A stretch of 5,570 nucleotides of DNA from Lachnospiraceae bacterium UBA2734 (GTDB lineage: Bacteria > Bacillota > Clostridia > Lachnospirales > Lachnospiraceae). The stretch lies in NCBI GenBank assembly GCA_002353635.1, contig DEKA01000031.1, positions 1 to 5,570 of the forward strand, read 5' to 3'. Made by a program: the position numbers and the translations under genes. The notes below the pieces were generated by a model. The model made no database searches. It was given only the letters and a program-made list of their open reading frames with translations, and was not told the origin of the DNA. This document shows positions 1 to 5,570 of this stretch, piece after piece (within the stretch, counting starts at the first letter, position 1; each line of letters begins with the position of its first letter).

Positions 1-154
1 AAGTTAACTTTTCACTTCAGCGTATTATTCAAAACTGCTCCGACCTCCCACACCGACGGAATCCATAAAACCTATGACATATGGCGGAATCAATTTAGTC
101 TGCAGGAGTCCGCATATGCATGATTCCGATCATGATCCCGATAATCATCGAGCC
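1..154. other. Downstream flank of rluD with no supported gene
   Basis: No open frame longer than about 20 codons with a ribosome binding site is visible on the minus strand, and the plus-strand frame that starts at 74 is antisense to rluD. The segment holds the inverted repeat at 78-118, small palindromes (GATCATGATC at 128-137, GCATATGC at 112-119), and AAGTTAACTT at the very edge (1-10). No promoter can be assigned. Confidence 0.4.
78..118 (-). repeat. Imperfect inverted repeat after rluD; possible weak terminator
   Basis: On the minus strand CATATGCGGA (109-118) is complementary to TCCGCCATATG (78-88) apart from one bulged base, with a 20-base loop. A TTTT run follows only after seven more bases (67-70). 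It starts 36 bases beyond the rluD stop. The distance to the T run and the large loop make it a poor intrinsic terminator. It may end the transcript weakly, bind a protein, or be chance. Confidence 0.3.
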
Positions 155-1060
155 CTACGGCAGCACATCAAGAATGTGCTGCATATAGTCGGGAATCGGC
201 GCATGTGTCTCAATGTACTCTCCCGTGCGCGGGTGGATGAACCCGAGAATTCCTGCGTGCAGACACTGTCCCTGCGTCTCAAAGGGCCACTTGCGCCTCC
301 CGGCGTATACTTCGTCTCCCAGCAGCGGGTGGCCTATGCTGGCCATGTGCACGCGGATCTGGTGGGTTCTTCCCGTCTCCAGGCGGCATTCCACGAAGGT
401 ATATTCGCGGAATCTCTTCAGTACATGCACGTGTGTCACCGCGCGCTTCCCGCCCGGCACGATTGCCATGCGCTTCCGCTCCTTCGGATCCCTTGCGATC
501 GGCGCATCGATCGTCCGGTCATCGTCCTTTAAGACGCCGCAGCAGATCGCACAGTAGCGGCGGACAATGGTGTGCGCCTTCAGCTGTGCTGCGATGGAGC
601 GGTGCGCCGCGTCATTCTTGCAGACAATGACAGATCCTGTCGTATCGCGGTCGATCCGGTGGACAATGCCCGGCCGCAGAACGCCGTTTATGCCGGAGAG
701 GGAGCTCCCGCAGTGGTACATCACGGCATTGACCAGAGTTCCCGTGTAATGTCCCGGCGCCGGGTGTACGACCATCCCTTTCGGCTTATTGACGACAAGG
801 ACGTCGTCGTCCTCATACAGGATGTCCAGGGGAATATTTTCAGGCAGAATGTCCGGAATTACCTTCTCAGGCACATGAAAATCAATGCGGTCCCCCTCAG
901 CGATCCTCGCGGAAGGTTTGGCCGCCTTTCCGTTGAGGAGGACATTGCCCTCCTTCACTATTTTGTTGATATAGCTGCGGGAGTACTGTTGAAGGCAGGC
1001 CGTGAGCACCCGGTCCAGGCGCTCGCCGTCGTCATCAGCATCCGCGATATAAATATCCAT
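155..1060 (-). CDS. rluD: RluD-like 23S rRNA pseudouridine synthase (RluA family)
   Basis: This enzyme isomerises specific uridines in RNA, most likely in helix 69 of 23S rRNA if it is a true RluD orthologue. It has 301 aa. An S4 RNA-binding domain covers about 13-73 (ERLDRVL, then SRSYINKIVKEGNVLLNGK). The RluA-type catalytic domain follows: LYEDDDVLVVNKPKGMVVHP at 81-100, the catalytic-loop motif PGIVHRIDRDTTG (130-142) with catalytic D137, and LETGRTHQIRVHMASIGHPL at 228-247. The active-site motif usually reads HRLDKDTSG or TTG, so Ile and Arg here are conservative changes. An unusual cysteine cluster, YCAICCG, occurs at 169-175. The start at 1058-1060 is preferred because the codon two before it is an in-frame stop and the S4 domain begins soon after; the ribosome binding site is weak (TGGA, spacing 7). 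It is the last gene of the unit. Family certainty is high; RluD rather than another RluA paralogue is inferred from the S4 domain and lspA linkage. Confidence 0.93.
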   Translation of the reverse strand: MDIYIADADDDGERLDRVLTACLQQYSRSYINKIVKEGNVLLNGKAAKPSARIAEGDRIDFHVPEKVIPDILPENIPLDILYEDDDVLVVNKPKGMVVHPAPGHYTGTLVNAVMYHCGSSLSGINGVLRPGIVHRIDRDTTGSVIVCKNDAAHRSIAAQLKAHTIVRRYCAICCGVLKDDDRTIDAPIARDPKERKRMAIVPGGKRAVTHVHVLKRFREYTFVECRLETGRTHQIRVHMASIGHPLLGDEVYAGRRKWPFETQGQCLHAGILGFIHPRTGEYIETHAPIPDYMQHILDVLP

Positions 1061-1168
1061 ATGTTATTCCACGCAGATCATTCCATCTGCAGCCTTTCCT
1101 GCTCCGCTCTCTCCGATCATGACAGATATGCCGAAACTTCCGGCAGTCTGTTTATTTTCGAAAGTCTC
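1061..1168 (-). other. lspA-rluD spacer, open in the lspA frame
   Basis: After the lspA TAA the same frame stays open for 34 codons to a TAA at 1064-1066, three bases before the rluD ATG. An ATG at 1118-1120 would give an 18-residue peptide beginning MIGESGAGK. The Shine-Dalgarno for that ATG is poor (GGAAG about 15 bases away). No terminator is visible, so lspA and rluD are probably co-transcribed. A frame this short is often open by chance, so I do not call a gene. Confidence 0.2.
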
Positions 1169-1702
1169 TTATTTCTCAGAAGGGTGGCGGTTTTCCGGCA
1201 GGACGCGCGATAACTCATCTTCTTTATAATAAAAGAGCATGAGCCAGATCAGAAGTGCGACGCCGCAGGTGACATAGATGTCCGCCACATTGAACACGGG
1301 AAAATTGATCAGGGAAAAATAGATGAAATCCCGCACATAGTGGAGCTGGATCCTGTCGATGAGGTTGCCAGCCGCGCCGGCGGAGATGAACGTCAGCACC
1401 AGCTGCAGGGGCACAAAACGGCGCTCCTTTCGCGGCATATGCACCAGAATATAGAAAATGCCCGCGATTGCCGCAAAGGCGACGATGTAGAAAACGAACT
1501 GCCGGTTCTCCATGAGAGAAAAGGCGGCGCCGGTATTTTCAAGGTAGCGAAGCTCCAGAACACCTTTCCACAGGATGATCGGCCCGCCCGCCAAAGCCTT
1601 TACGGCCATGGATTTGGTCAGCTGATCTATGAAAATAAGTGCTGCCCACAATATGATCAATAGAGGGAGCGGTGCGGCTCCCCTGTCTTTAGTCATTGTC
1701 AT
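1169..1702 (-). CDS. lspA: Lipoprotein signal peptidase (signal peptidase II)
   Basis: LspA is a membrane aspartyl protease that removes the signal peptide from diacylglyceryl-modified prolipoproteins before the lipobox cysteine. The protein has 177 aa with about four hydrophobic segments (roughly 12-29, 67-87, 98-115 and 142-159). The two catalytic aspartates are visible: D116 in AAGNLIDRI and D141 in FPVFNVAD. The conserved ENTGAAF motif is at 55-61 and FIDQLTK at 24-30. The C-terminal tail after the last helix is charged (ending NRHPSEK), consistent with a cytoplasmic end. The ATG at 1700-1702 overlaps the aroB TGA by the ATGA arrangement, with AGAGGA at 1712-1717 inside the aroB coding sequence as Shine-Dalgarno. 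A second ATG two codons later (1694-1696) is also possible. It precedes rluD, a very common lspA-rluD pairing in bacteria. The identification is very secure. Confidence 0.97.
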   Translation of the reverse strand: MTMTKDRGAAPLPLLIILWAALIFIDQLTKSMAVKALAGGPIILWKGVLELRYLENTGAAFSLMENRQFVFYIVAFAAIAGIFYILVHMPRKERRFVPLQLVLTFISAGAAGNLIDRIQLHYVRDFIYFSLINFPVFNVADIYVTCGVALLIWLMLFYYKEDELSRVLPENRHPSEK

Positions 1703-2805
1703 GCCTTTTCGTCCTCTTCTGTGTAGGAGATCTCGCGGATTGCCGCCAGAATTTCTTCATCTGTTACAGCCGTATCCACGAACGCATTTCCGACGCCCTT
1801 TAAGAGAACAAAGCTGGGATGTCCGTTTACGGCTTTCTTATCCGATTTTGTGAGGGTCAGTACTGCCTGCTCATCGATTTCGTCCGCGGTAATAGGGAGC
1901 CCAAACGGAACGAACATGTCGCGGATCTCGTAATACTCCTCCATAGATAACAGTCCCTTTTTCCAGGAGATGAAGGAGGCGGCGACGCAGCCAAGTGCGA
2001 CACATTCACCGTGCGTGAGGGTGAACTTCTTGTATTTTTCCACGGCGTGGCCGATGGTGTGGCCAAAGTTCAGGAGCATGCGCTCTCCCTTTTCCTGCGG
2101 ATCCCTCTCGACAACCTCTGCCTTGATCTCGTTGCTGCGCAGGAGCATCCGGTGAAGGGTATCCGGATCCCTTGCAAGAATCTCATCGGTATGTTCGATG
2201 AGCCAGACGTAGTAGGCCTCATCCTTGACGAGCCCGTGCTTCATCACTTCGGCGAAACCGCTGGCAAACTCTCTGCCGCTGAGGGACTTCAGAAAAGACA
2301 CATCGGCGAAGACCAGGGAGGGCATATGAAAAGCGCCCACCATGTTCTTATAGCCGTCGAGATCGACACCTGTCTTGCCGCCTATGCTCGAGTCTGCCTG
2401 GGCAAGAAGCGTCGTCGGAATCTGTACAAAGGGAATGCCGCGCATGAAGATAGCGGCTGCAAATCCCGTCATATCGCCGACAACACCGCCTCCCAGTGCA
2501 ATGAGGTACGAGTGCCTGTCGTATCCGCCCTCTATGAGAAAGCGAAGGATCCCTCTGATCTGATCCAGGTTCTTATTGCTCTCACCTGCGGGAATTGTAT
2601 ATACCGCGGGGCTCGCCTGCGGCGGGAAGAGATTAGCGATGGAATTCGCATAGAGAGGAGCAACATTCGAATCCGTGACAATGAGCGCACGCTTCCCGGC
2701 AAAGGGGGCGGACTGAAGTCTCTTCTGCAGATCCTTCAGATCCGTGGAATATACGATGTCATAACATTTGGTGCCGTCCTTGCGGACTTCCAGAATATCC
2801 TGCAT
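1699..2805 (-). CDS. aroB: 3-dehydroquinate synthase
   Basis: AroB converts 3-deoxy-D-arabino-heptulosonate 7-phosphate (DAHP) to 3-dehydroquinate, the second step of the shikimate pathway to aromatic amino acids, in the cytosol, using NAD+ and a divalent metal. From the start at 2805 it has 368 aa, the normal family length. The NAD-binding stretch LGGGVVGDMTGFAA is at 104-117, followed by IPTTLLAQADSSIGGKTGVD at 129-148. The predicted metal ligands are all present: E186 in GFAEVMKHG, H249 in NFGHTIGHA and H265 in THGECVALG. The active-site lysines near KSDKK (320-324) are also intact, so it should be active. Its stop overlaps the lspA start (ATGA), indicating translational coupling to the envelope gene downstream. 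No other shikimate gene is in view. The gene is separated from sepF by a terminator and has its own strong ribosome binding site. The identification is very secure. Confidence 0.97.
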   Translation of the reverse strand: MQDILEVRKDGTKCYDIVYSTDLKDLQKRLQSAPFAGKRALIVTDSNVAPLYANSIANLFPPQASPAVYTIPAGESNKNLDQIRGILRFLIEGGYDRHSYLIALGGGVVGDMTGFAAAIFMRGIPFVQIPTTLLAQADSSIGGKTGVDLDGYKNMVGAFHMPSLVFADVSFLKSLSGREFASGFAEVMKHGLVKDEAYYVWLIEHTDEILARDPDTLHRMLLRSNEIKAEVVERDPQEKGERMLLNFGHTIGHAVEKYKKFTLTHGECVALGCVAASFISWKKGLLSMEEYYEIRDMFVPFGLPITADEIDEQAVLTLTKSDKKAVNGHPSFVLLKGVGNAFVDTAVTDEEILAAIREISYTEEDEKA

Positions 2806-2815
2806 TTTATCTGCT

Positions 2816-2820
2816 CTCCT
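2816..2820 (-). promoter_or_regulatory. Ribosome binding site that fixes the aroB start
   Basis: AGGAG on the minus strand lies 10 bases upstream of the ATG at 2803-2805. The same frame stays open back to an ATG at 2905-2907. That 34-codon extension reads straight through the terminator stem and has no homology-like content, so the start at 2805 is preferred. Confidence 0.75.
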
Positions 2821-2838
2821 ATTGTTGTGAACCCACTT

Positions 2839-2871
2839 AAAAAGCCGCACACAGTTCACCTGTATGCGGCT
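2839..2871 (-). terminator. Intrinsic terminator between sepF and aroB
   Basis: On the minus strand AGCCGCATACAG (2860-2871) pairs with CTGTGTGCGGCT (2843-2854) around a five-base loop, GTGAA. All 12 positions pair, one of them as a T-G wobble. The 3' arm runs directly into a five-T tract (2839-2843, including the last stem base). It begins 37 bases after the sepF stop and ends 33 bases before the aroB ATG. This is the only strong terminator-like structure in the window. Read plainly, it ends the upstream transcript; a regulated role is raised in the findings. Confidence 0.75.
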
Positions 2872-2908
2872 GATCTGACGTCCTCTCGGTACTGTACTGA
2901 ACTGCACA

Positions 2909-3607
2909 TCAGTTCTGATAATTGTTCATGGGGCCGGCGCCCTGAAGACCCTGTGTAAAGGGATTGGGCTGTGTATAGAAGCCTGTATCCTGCGGACGGG
3001 CATTCTGGCCCTGTGCGGCGGCAGCAGCTGCCGCTGCATTCATGGCGCCAAGGCCCTGGGCTGCCTCACCTTCAACGGAGATATCACCGGAAATGGAGAT
3101 GTCCTCAGGAGTAATCACGATAATAAAGTGAGAGATCTTCATGAAGTTGCCATGCAGCGCATAGCAGGAACCCGAAGCGAAGTCGACAATCCTCTGTGCT
3201 GTATTCACATCGAGCCCCTCCATGTTGAGGAGGACGGTTCTGTGTGAGAGAAGCGTATCTGTGATCAGCTTCGCCTGATCAAAGGAGCTGGGCTTTATAA
3301 TGCGCACCTGCATGTTGCTGCCGCGTCCGTCACGAGCAGTAGGTGCCGTTCTTCTTGCCTCTGTATCCTGGCCCTGGTCATCACTGACACTGCGGGATGT
3401 TCTCTGTCCCCTTGCACGGGAAGGCTGCGGAGTAAAATCGTCTTCTTCTTCCTCCTCTGCCCTTCTGGATGCTCTTCGCCCGCTTCTTCGGCTTGTGGGG
3501 CCGTCGTCGATGTCGTCATAATCATCGTTCATATCCTCGTTCTCGTCATCGATCTCTTCGTCGCCGCCGATATGCATCCGTCCCAGCATATTGTCAATGA
3601 AACTCAT
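2909..3607 (-). CDS. sepF: Cell division protein SepF
   Basis: SepF binds FtsZ filaments and tethers them to the membrane at the division septum. The protein has 232 aa. Residues 1-13 (MSFIDNMLGRMHI) form the short amphipathic membrane-binding helix typical of the family. Residues 15-36 are strongly acidic and 37-98 form a mixed Arg/Ser/Glu low-complexity linker. The conserved SepF (DUF552) core runs from about 99 (MQVRIIKPSSFDQA) to 174, including the AQRIVDFASGSCYALHG segment and the ITPEDISISGD strand. A poly-alanine tract (191-198) and a Q/N/P/G-rich tail ending in NNYQN follow. B. subtilis SepF is about 150 aa and lacks such extensions, so most of the extra length lies in the linker and tail. 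It is downstream of yggS, and the stem-loop after its stop probably ends the transcript. The ylmG/yggT, ylmH and divIVA genes that often follow sepF in Gram-positives are absent from this window. The identification is secure through the core. Confidence 0.95.
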   Translation of the reverse strand: MSFIDNMLGRMHIGGDEEIDDENEDMNDDYDDIDDGPTSRRSGRRASRRAEEEEEDDFTPQPSRARGQRTSRSVSDDQGQDTEARRTAPTARDGRGSNMQVRIIKPSSFDQAKLITDTLLSHRTVLLNMEGLDVNTAQRIVDFASGSCYALHGNFMKISHFIIVITPEDISISGDISVEGEAAQGLGAMNAAAAAAAAQGQNARPQDTGFYTQPNPFTQGLQGAGPMNNYQN

Positions 3608-3617
3608 CTTTTCTGTT

Positions 3618-3624
3618 CTCCCTC
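3618..3624 (-). promoter_or_regulatory. Ribosome binding site of sepF
   Basis: GAGGGAG on the minus strand lies 10 bases before the ATG at 3605-3607. It supports the chosen sepF start and indicates efficient initiation independent of coupling to yggS. Confidence 0.75.
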
Positions 3625-3625
3625 A

Positions 3626-3719
3626 TTAAGCTCTGGTCTGTCTTGTCTCCATGAGCTCATGCGCGCCGCCGCCCGGACTCTGGGCCCGGTTCTGCTGTCC
3701 CTCTGAATGGTTCTGTACT
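3626..3719 (-). other. yggS-sepF spacer with an open, coding-like frame
   Basis: No terminator or clear promoter is visible in this 112-base gap (3608-3719), so sepF probably shares a transcript with yggS. One frame is open across it. If started from a GTG at 3743-3745 inside the end of yggS, it encodes 39 residues rich in Q, N, G, R and A and stops with a TAA at 3626-3628, 18 bases before the sepF ATG. No ribosome binding site precedes that GTG. I treat it as a spacer with a low-probability small ORF, or a relic of an earlier gene end. Confidence 0.2.
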
Positions 3720-4418
3720 CTATTGATTGTCGTAATGGCGCTCACCAAAAATACCGGTGCCTATCCTTACGATAGTAGCACCTTCTTCCACTGCTACCTC
3801 GAAATCACCGGTCATTCCCATCGAAAGCTCACACATATTGACATTATCGATATTTTGACCATTGATGTCAATCATTAATTGCCGCAACGTCTTGAAATAA
3901 GGCCTGTTGGTCTGCGGATCCTCCGTATAAGGAGCACTTGTCATCAGCCCTTTGATGCGGATTCCGGGGAGCGGCGCAATGGAGCGGATGAACGCTTCTG
4001 TATCTTCCGGCATGACACCGAACTTGCTCTCCTCCTTCGCAACATTTACCTCAACGAGGACGGGCATAACAATGCCGGCGGCCTCTGCTCTCTTGCTGAT
4101 CTCTTTTGCCAGATGCTCTGACTCGACGCTGTGGATCATGACGGTGCCGTCCTCGATCACCTGCTTGACCTTGTTCGTCTGCAGATGCCCGATCATGTGC
4201 CAGCGCACATCCGAAGGCAGCTGGGGACGCTTCTTTGTGATCTCCTGCACCTTGTTCTCGCCGAAGTCACGGTAACCCGCCGCATAAGCCTCTTCCAGCA
4301 TTTCAACGGGCTTGGTTTTTGTCACACACAGAAGGAGTACATCGCTGCGCTTTCTCCCGCTGCGCGCACAGGCCGCTGAGATCCGCTCCTCTATAGACTT
4401 AAGATTTTCCTTTACCAT
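3720..4418 (-). CDS. yggS: YggS/PROSC-family pyridoxal 5'-phosphate homeostasis protein
   Basis: This is a single-domain fold-type III PLP-binding protein that buffers and delivers cytosolic PLP and affects amino-acid and vitamin B6 balance; no catalytic reaction is established for the family. Diagnostic motifs are visible: LCVTKTKP with the Schiff-base lysine (K34 from the chosen start), FGENKVQE, WHMIGHLQTNK, and the C-terminal SMGMTGDFEVA and RIGTGIFG segments that hold the PLP phosphate. The length of 232 aa is typical. I chose the ATG at 4416-4418 (MVKENLKSIEERI) because it matches how the family usually begins. An in-frame GTG at 4428-4430 would add four residues but lies almost on top of the AAGGAAGG Shine-Dalgarno, which suits the ATG better (11-base spacing). 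The gene sits between the HlyD-like gene and sepF; yggS next to sepF is a classic Gram-positive arrangement. The family call is very secure. Confidence 0.96.
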   Translation of the reverse strand: MVKENLKSIEERISAACARSGRKRSDVLLLCVTKTKPVEMLEEAYAAGYRDFGENKVQEITKKRPQLPSDVRWHMIGHLQTNKVKQVIEDGTVMIHSVESEHLAKEISKRAEAAGIVMPVLVEVNVAKEESKFGVMPEDTEAFIRSIAPLPGIRIKGLMTSAPYTEDPQTNRPYFKTLRQLMIDINGQNIDNVNMCELSMGMTGDFEVAVEEGATIVRIGTGIFGERHYDNQ

Positions 4419-4444
4419 ATATTCATGCACCTTCCTTCAGTCAA

Positions 4445-5570
4445 TTACTGTGCATATACGAACTCGCCGGGCTTCATGGTCTTTGCGTCGAGGAGAATGT
4501 AGTCATACTCGCGAAGGCCGTAGATATCATCGGGCTCCACGATCGCGTATTCATCGTTTTCCTCAATCTTCGTCACCTGGCGGAAATCGGCATATCCTTT
4601 ATTGATGTTATATACACCCGTCAGCTTCACCGTGTCCTTGACAGTATAGGTGTCGTTGGAATCGAGCTTTCTGAGTACATCTCCGCTGCGGAGAATGGAA
4701 TTATCTACGTAGTAGTTTTTCTTCTTTTTGTCCTGTCCGTAAGGAGTGATGGTGACGAGCTCGGTCGTCTTATTGCCGCTCTCGTCAGTCTTCTCTCTAA
4801 GGACAGAGAGCGTATCGCCGCTCCCCTGGGTCACATAATCGGCCGGAATGACGAAGAATTCATCATCGATCAGGGCCGACTTTGGTATTTTCAGACCTTT
4901 TGTCTCATCCGTGATGAGCTCGACACTGACAAATCTGTCTGTGCAGAAGGTAACCATGGAATTTGTAAAGGAGAGGTTGGCGTAGTTCTGTCCGTCCTTG
5001 TCCTTTCGCACGGTCACATCTGCCCAGGACTCGTCCTGGTTTTTCAAAAAGCGGACCTTGACGACACCTTCCTTTTCGAGTGCCTTCGCTGTCTCATCAT
5101 CCGGCAGCATGATGGCTATTGACCAGTCCTCACTTGTCTCAAGCTTGTAGGCGGGATCTCCTTTCGAGATCATGCTGTTGTTGCCGATATCCTTGCGCTG
5201 ATCTTTATATGCAGCCTCATTGAAATCCGAGGCGGTCAGCGAATCAAATGTCTTGTCCTCATAGCCGTCCGTGTAGTAGACGATATCACCGGTATCGTCG
5301 GTGTTGACATAATGGACGCTGGCACTCTCTGCAGAGCTCTTCACATCGCTGAGAATGGCATTGTTGGTCACCTTCTGGATGGAGCCGGACAAAGAATCCT
5401 TGAAGTCATACACCGAACTGAAGGTATGCGGATCGAACTGCTGGGAAAAGCCTATGATGTCCGATTGGAAGGAGGCATAGTCGTCGTCAGTGAAAAGATT
5501 TCCGTTTGAGGACCCCTCGTCGAGCTTCTGCGCGATTTTGCCGGATTCATCGATGGTATAGGCGAGTTTT
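4445..5570 (-). CDS. HlyD-like membrane-fusion/adaptor protein, N-terminal part outside window
   Basis: The reading frame is open from the right edge of the window to a TAA at 4445-4447, giving 374 visible residues; the true start lies beyond 5570. A GTG codon at 5411-5413 is internal, because the 52 codons upstream of it are also open and look like protein. Those codons include a TIDESGKIAQ segment (visible residues 5-14), which resembles the turn after the first barrel-sandwich strand pair in HlyD/biotinyl-lipoyl-like adaptors. The C-terminal part carries GVYNINKGY (visible 318-326) and a YAIV...YGLREYDYILLD stretch. I recall both from the HlyD-family 'efflux adaptor' annotated beside yggS and sepF in Lachnospiraceae. 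Such proteins normally have one N-terminal membrane helix and an extracytoplasmic barrel; neither the helix nor a signal is visible here. The stop lies 26 bases before the preferred yggS start, so co-transcription is likely. The family call is fairly secure, but the function and any transporter partner are unknown. Confidence 0.75.
   Translation of the reverse strand, partial: KLAYTIDESGKIAQKLDEGSSNGNLFTDDDYASFQSDIIGFSQQFDPHTFSSVYDFKDSLSGSIQKVTNNAILSDVKSSAESASVHYVNTDDTGDIVYYTDGYEDKTFDSLTASDFNEAAYKDQRKDIGNNSMISKGDPAYKLETSEDWSIAIMLPDDETAKALEKEGVVKVRFLKNQDESWADVTVRKDKDGQNYANLSFTNSMVTFCTDRFVSVELITDETKGLKIPKSALIDDEFFVIPADYVTQGSGDTLSVLREKTDESGNKTTELVTITPYGQDKKKKNYYVDNSILRSGDVLRKLDSNDTYTVKDTVKLTGVYNINKGYADFRQVTKIEENDEYAIVEPDDIYGLREYDYILLDAKTMKPGEFVYAQ

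Noticed and set aside
1..10. AAGTTAACTT palindrome at the window edge, resembling half of a GTTAAC-type repressor operator.
   Set aside because: It is cut by the edge, no second half or promoter is visible, and a 10-base palindrome alone is weak evidence.
572..1213. Long plus-strand open frame (213 codons) antisense to rluD and the end of lspA.
   Set aside because: It mirrors conserved rluD sequence, crosses a gene boundary and has no convincing ribosome binding site or family features.
2806..2842. A promoter for aroB between the terminator and the start codon.
   Set aside because: The best -10-like match (AACAAT) has no recognisable -35 at the right distance, and any -35 would fall inside the terminator stem.
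2806..2907. N-terminal extension of aroB to an ATG at 2905-2907.
   Set aside because: The added 34 residues are a translation of the terminator stem and lack family similarity, while the ATG at 2805 has a good AGGAG site and gives the normal AroB length.
2011..2958. Long plus-strand open frame (315 codons) antisense to aroB.
   Set aside because: It lies opposite a well-supported aroB with intact motifs and shows no recognisable domain, so it is a shadow frame of a GC-moderate coding gene.
3018..3034. GC-rich hairpin GCGGCAG-CAG-CTGCCGC as a possible terminator or regulatory structure.
   Set aside because: It lies inside sepF and follows from the alternating alanine codons; no T run follows it.

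Overview
The window is a compact cluster of housekeeping and cell-envelope genes, all on the minus strand, from a low-to-mid-GC Bacillota genome. The most likely source is a Clostridia member of the Lachnospiraceae type. That placement rests on gene content: an HlyD/membrane-fusion-like protein followed by yggS and sepF is a layout I associate with this group, and the Shine-Dalgarno sites are GGAGG-like. It is an inference, not a database result.

Read in the direction of transcription (from 5570 down to 1), the layout is: (1) the C-terminal part of an HlyD-like adaptor protein whose start lies outside the window; (2) yggS, the PLP-binding homeostasis protein; (3) sepF, the FtsZ-binding cell-division protein, with an unusually long charged linker and a poly-Ala/Gln-rich tail; (4) a strong stem-loop with a T run, read as an intrinsic terminator; (5) aroB, 3-dehydroquinate synthase of the shikimate pathway; (6) lspA, lipoprotein signal peptidase, whose ATG overlaps the aroB stop in an ATGA; (7) rluD-like 23S rRNA pseudouridine synthase; and (8) about 154 bases with no convincing gene and one imperfect inverted repeat.

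The terminator suggests two transcription units: an upstream division/envelope unit (adaptor, yggS, sepF) and a downstream unit (aroB, lspA, rluD). I see no clear promoter in the 33 bases between the terminator and the aroB ATG. The second unit may therefore depend on read-through, and a possible alternative pairing around the terminator is reported as a speculative attenuator. There are no gene-free stretches over 300 bases, and I see no mobile elements, CRISPR arrays, tRNAs or rRNAs.

I found no strong evidence for a new biological system. The points most worth a second look are the terminator/attenuator before aroB, the placement of aroB between sepF and lspA, the low-complexity additions to SepF, the link of the HlyD-like protein to YggS/SepF, and two coding-like spacers of about 110 bases.
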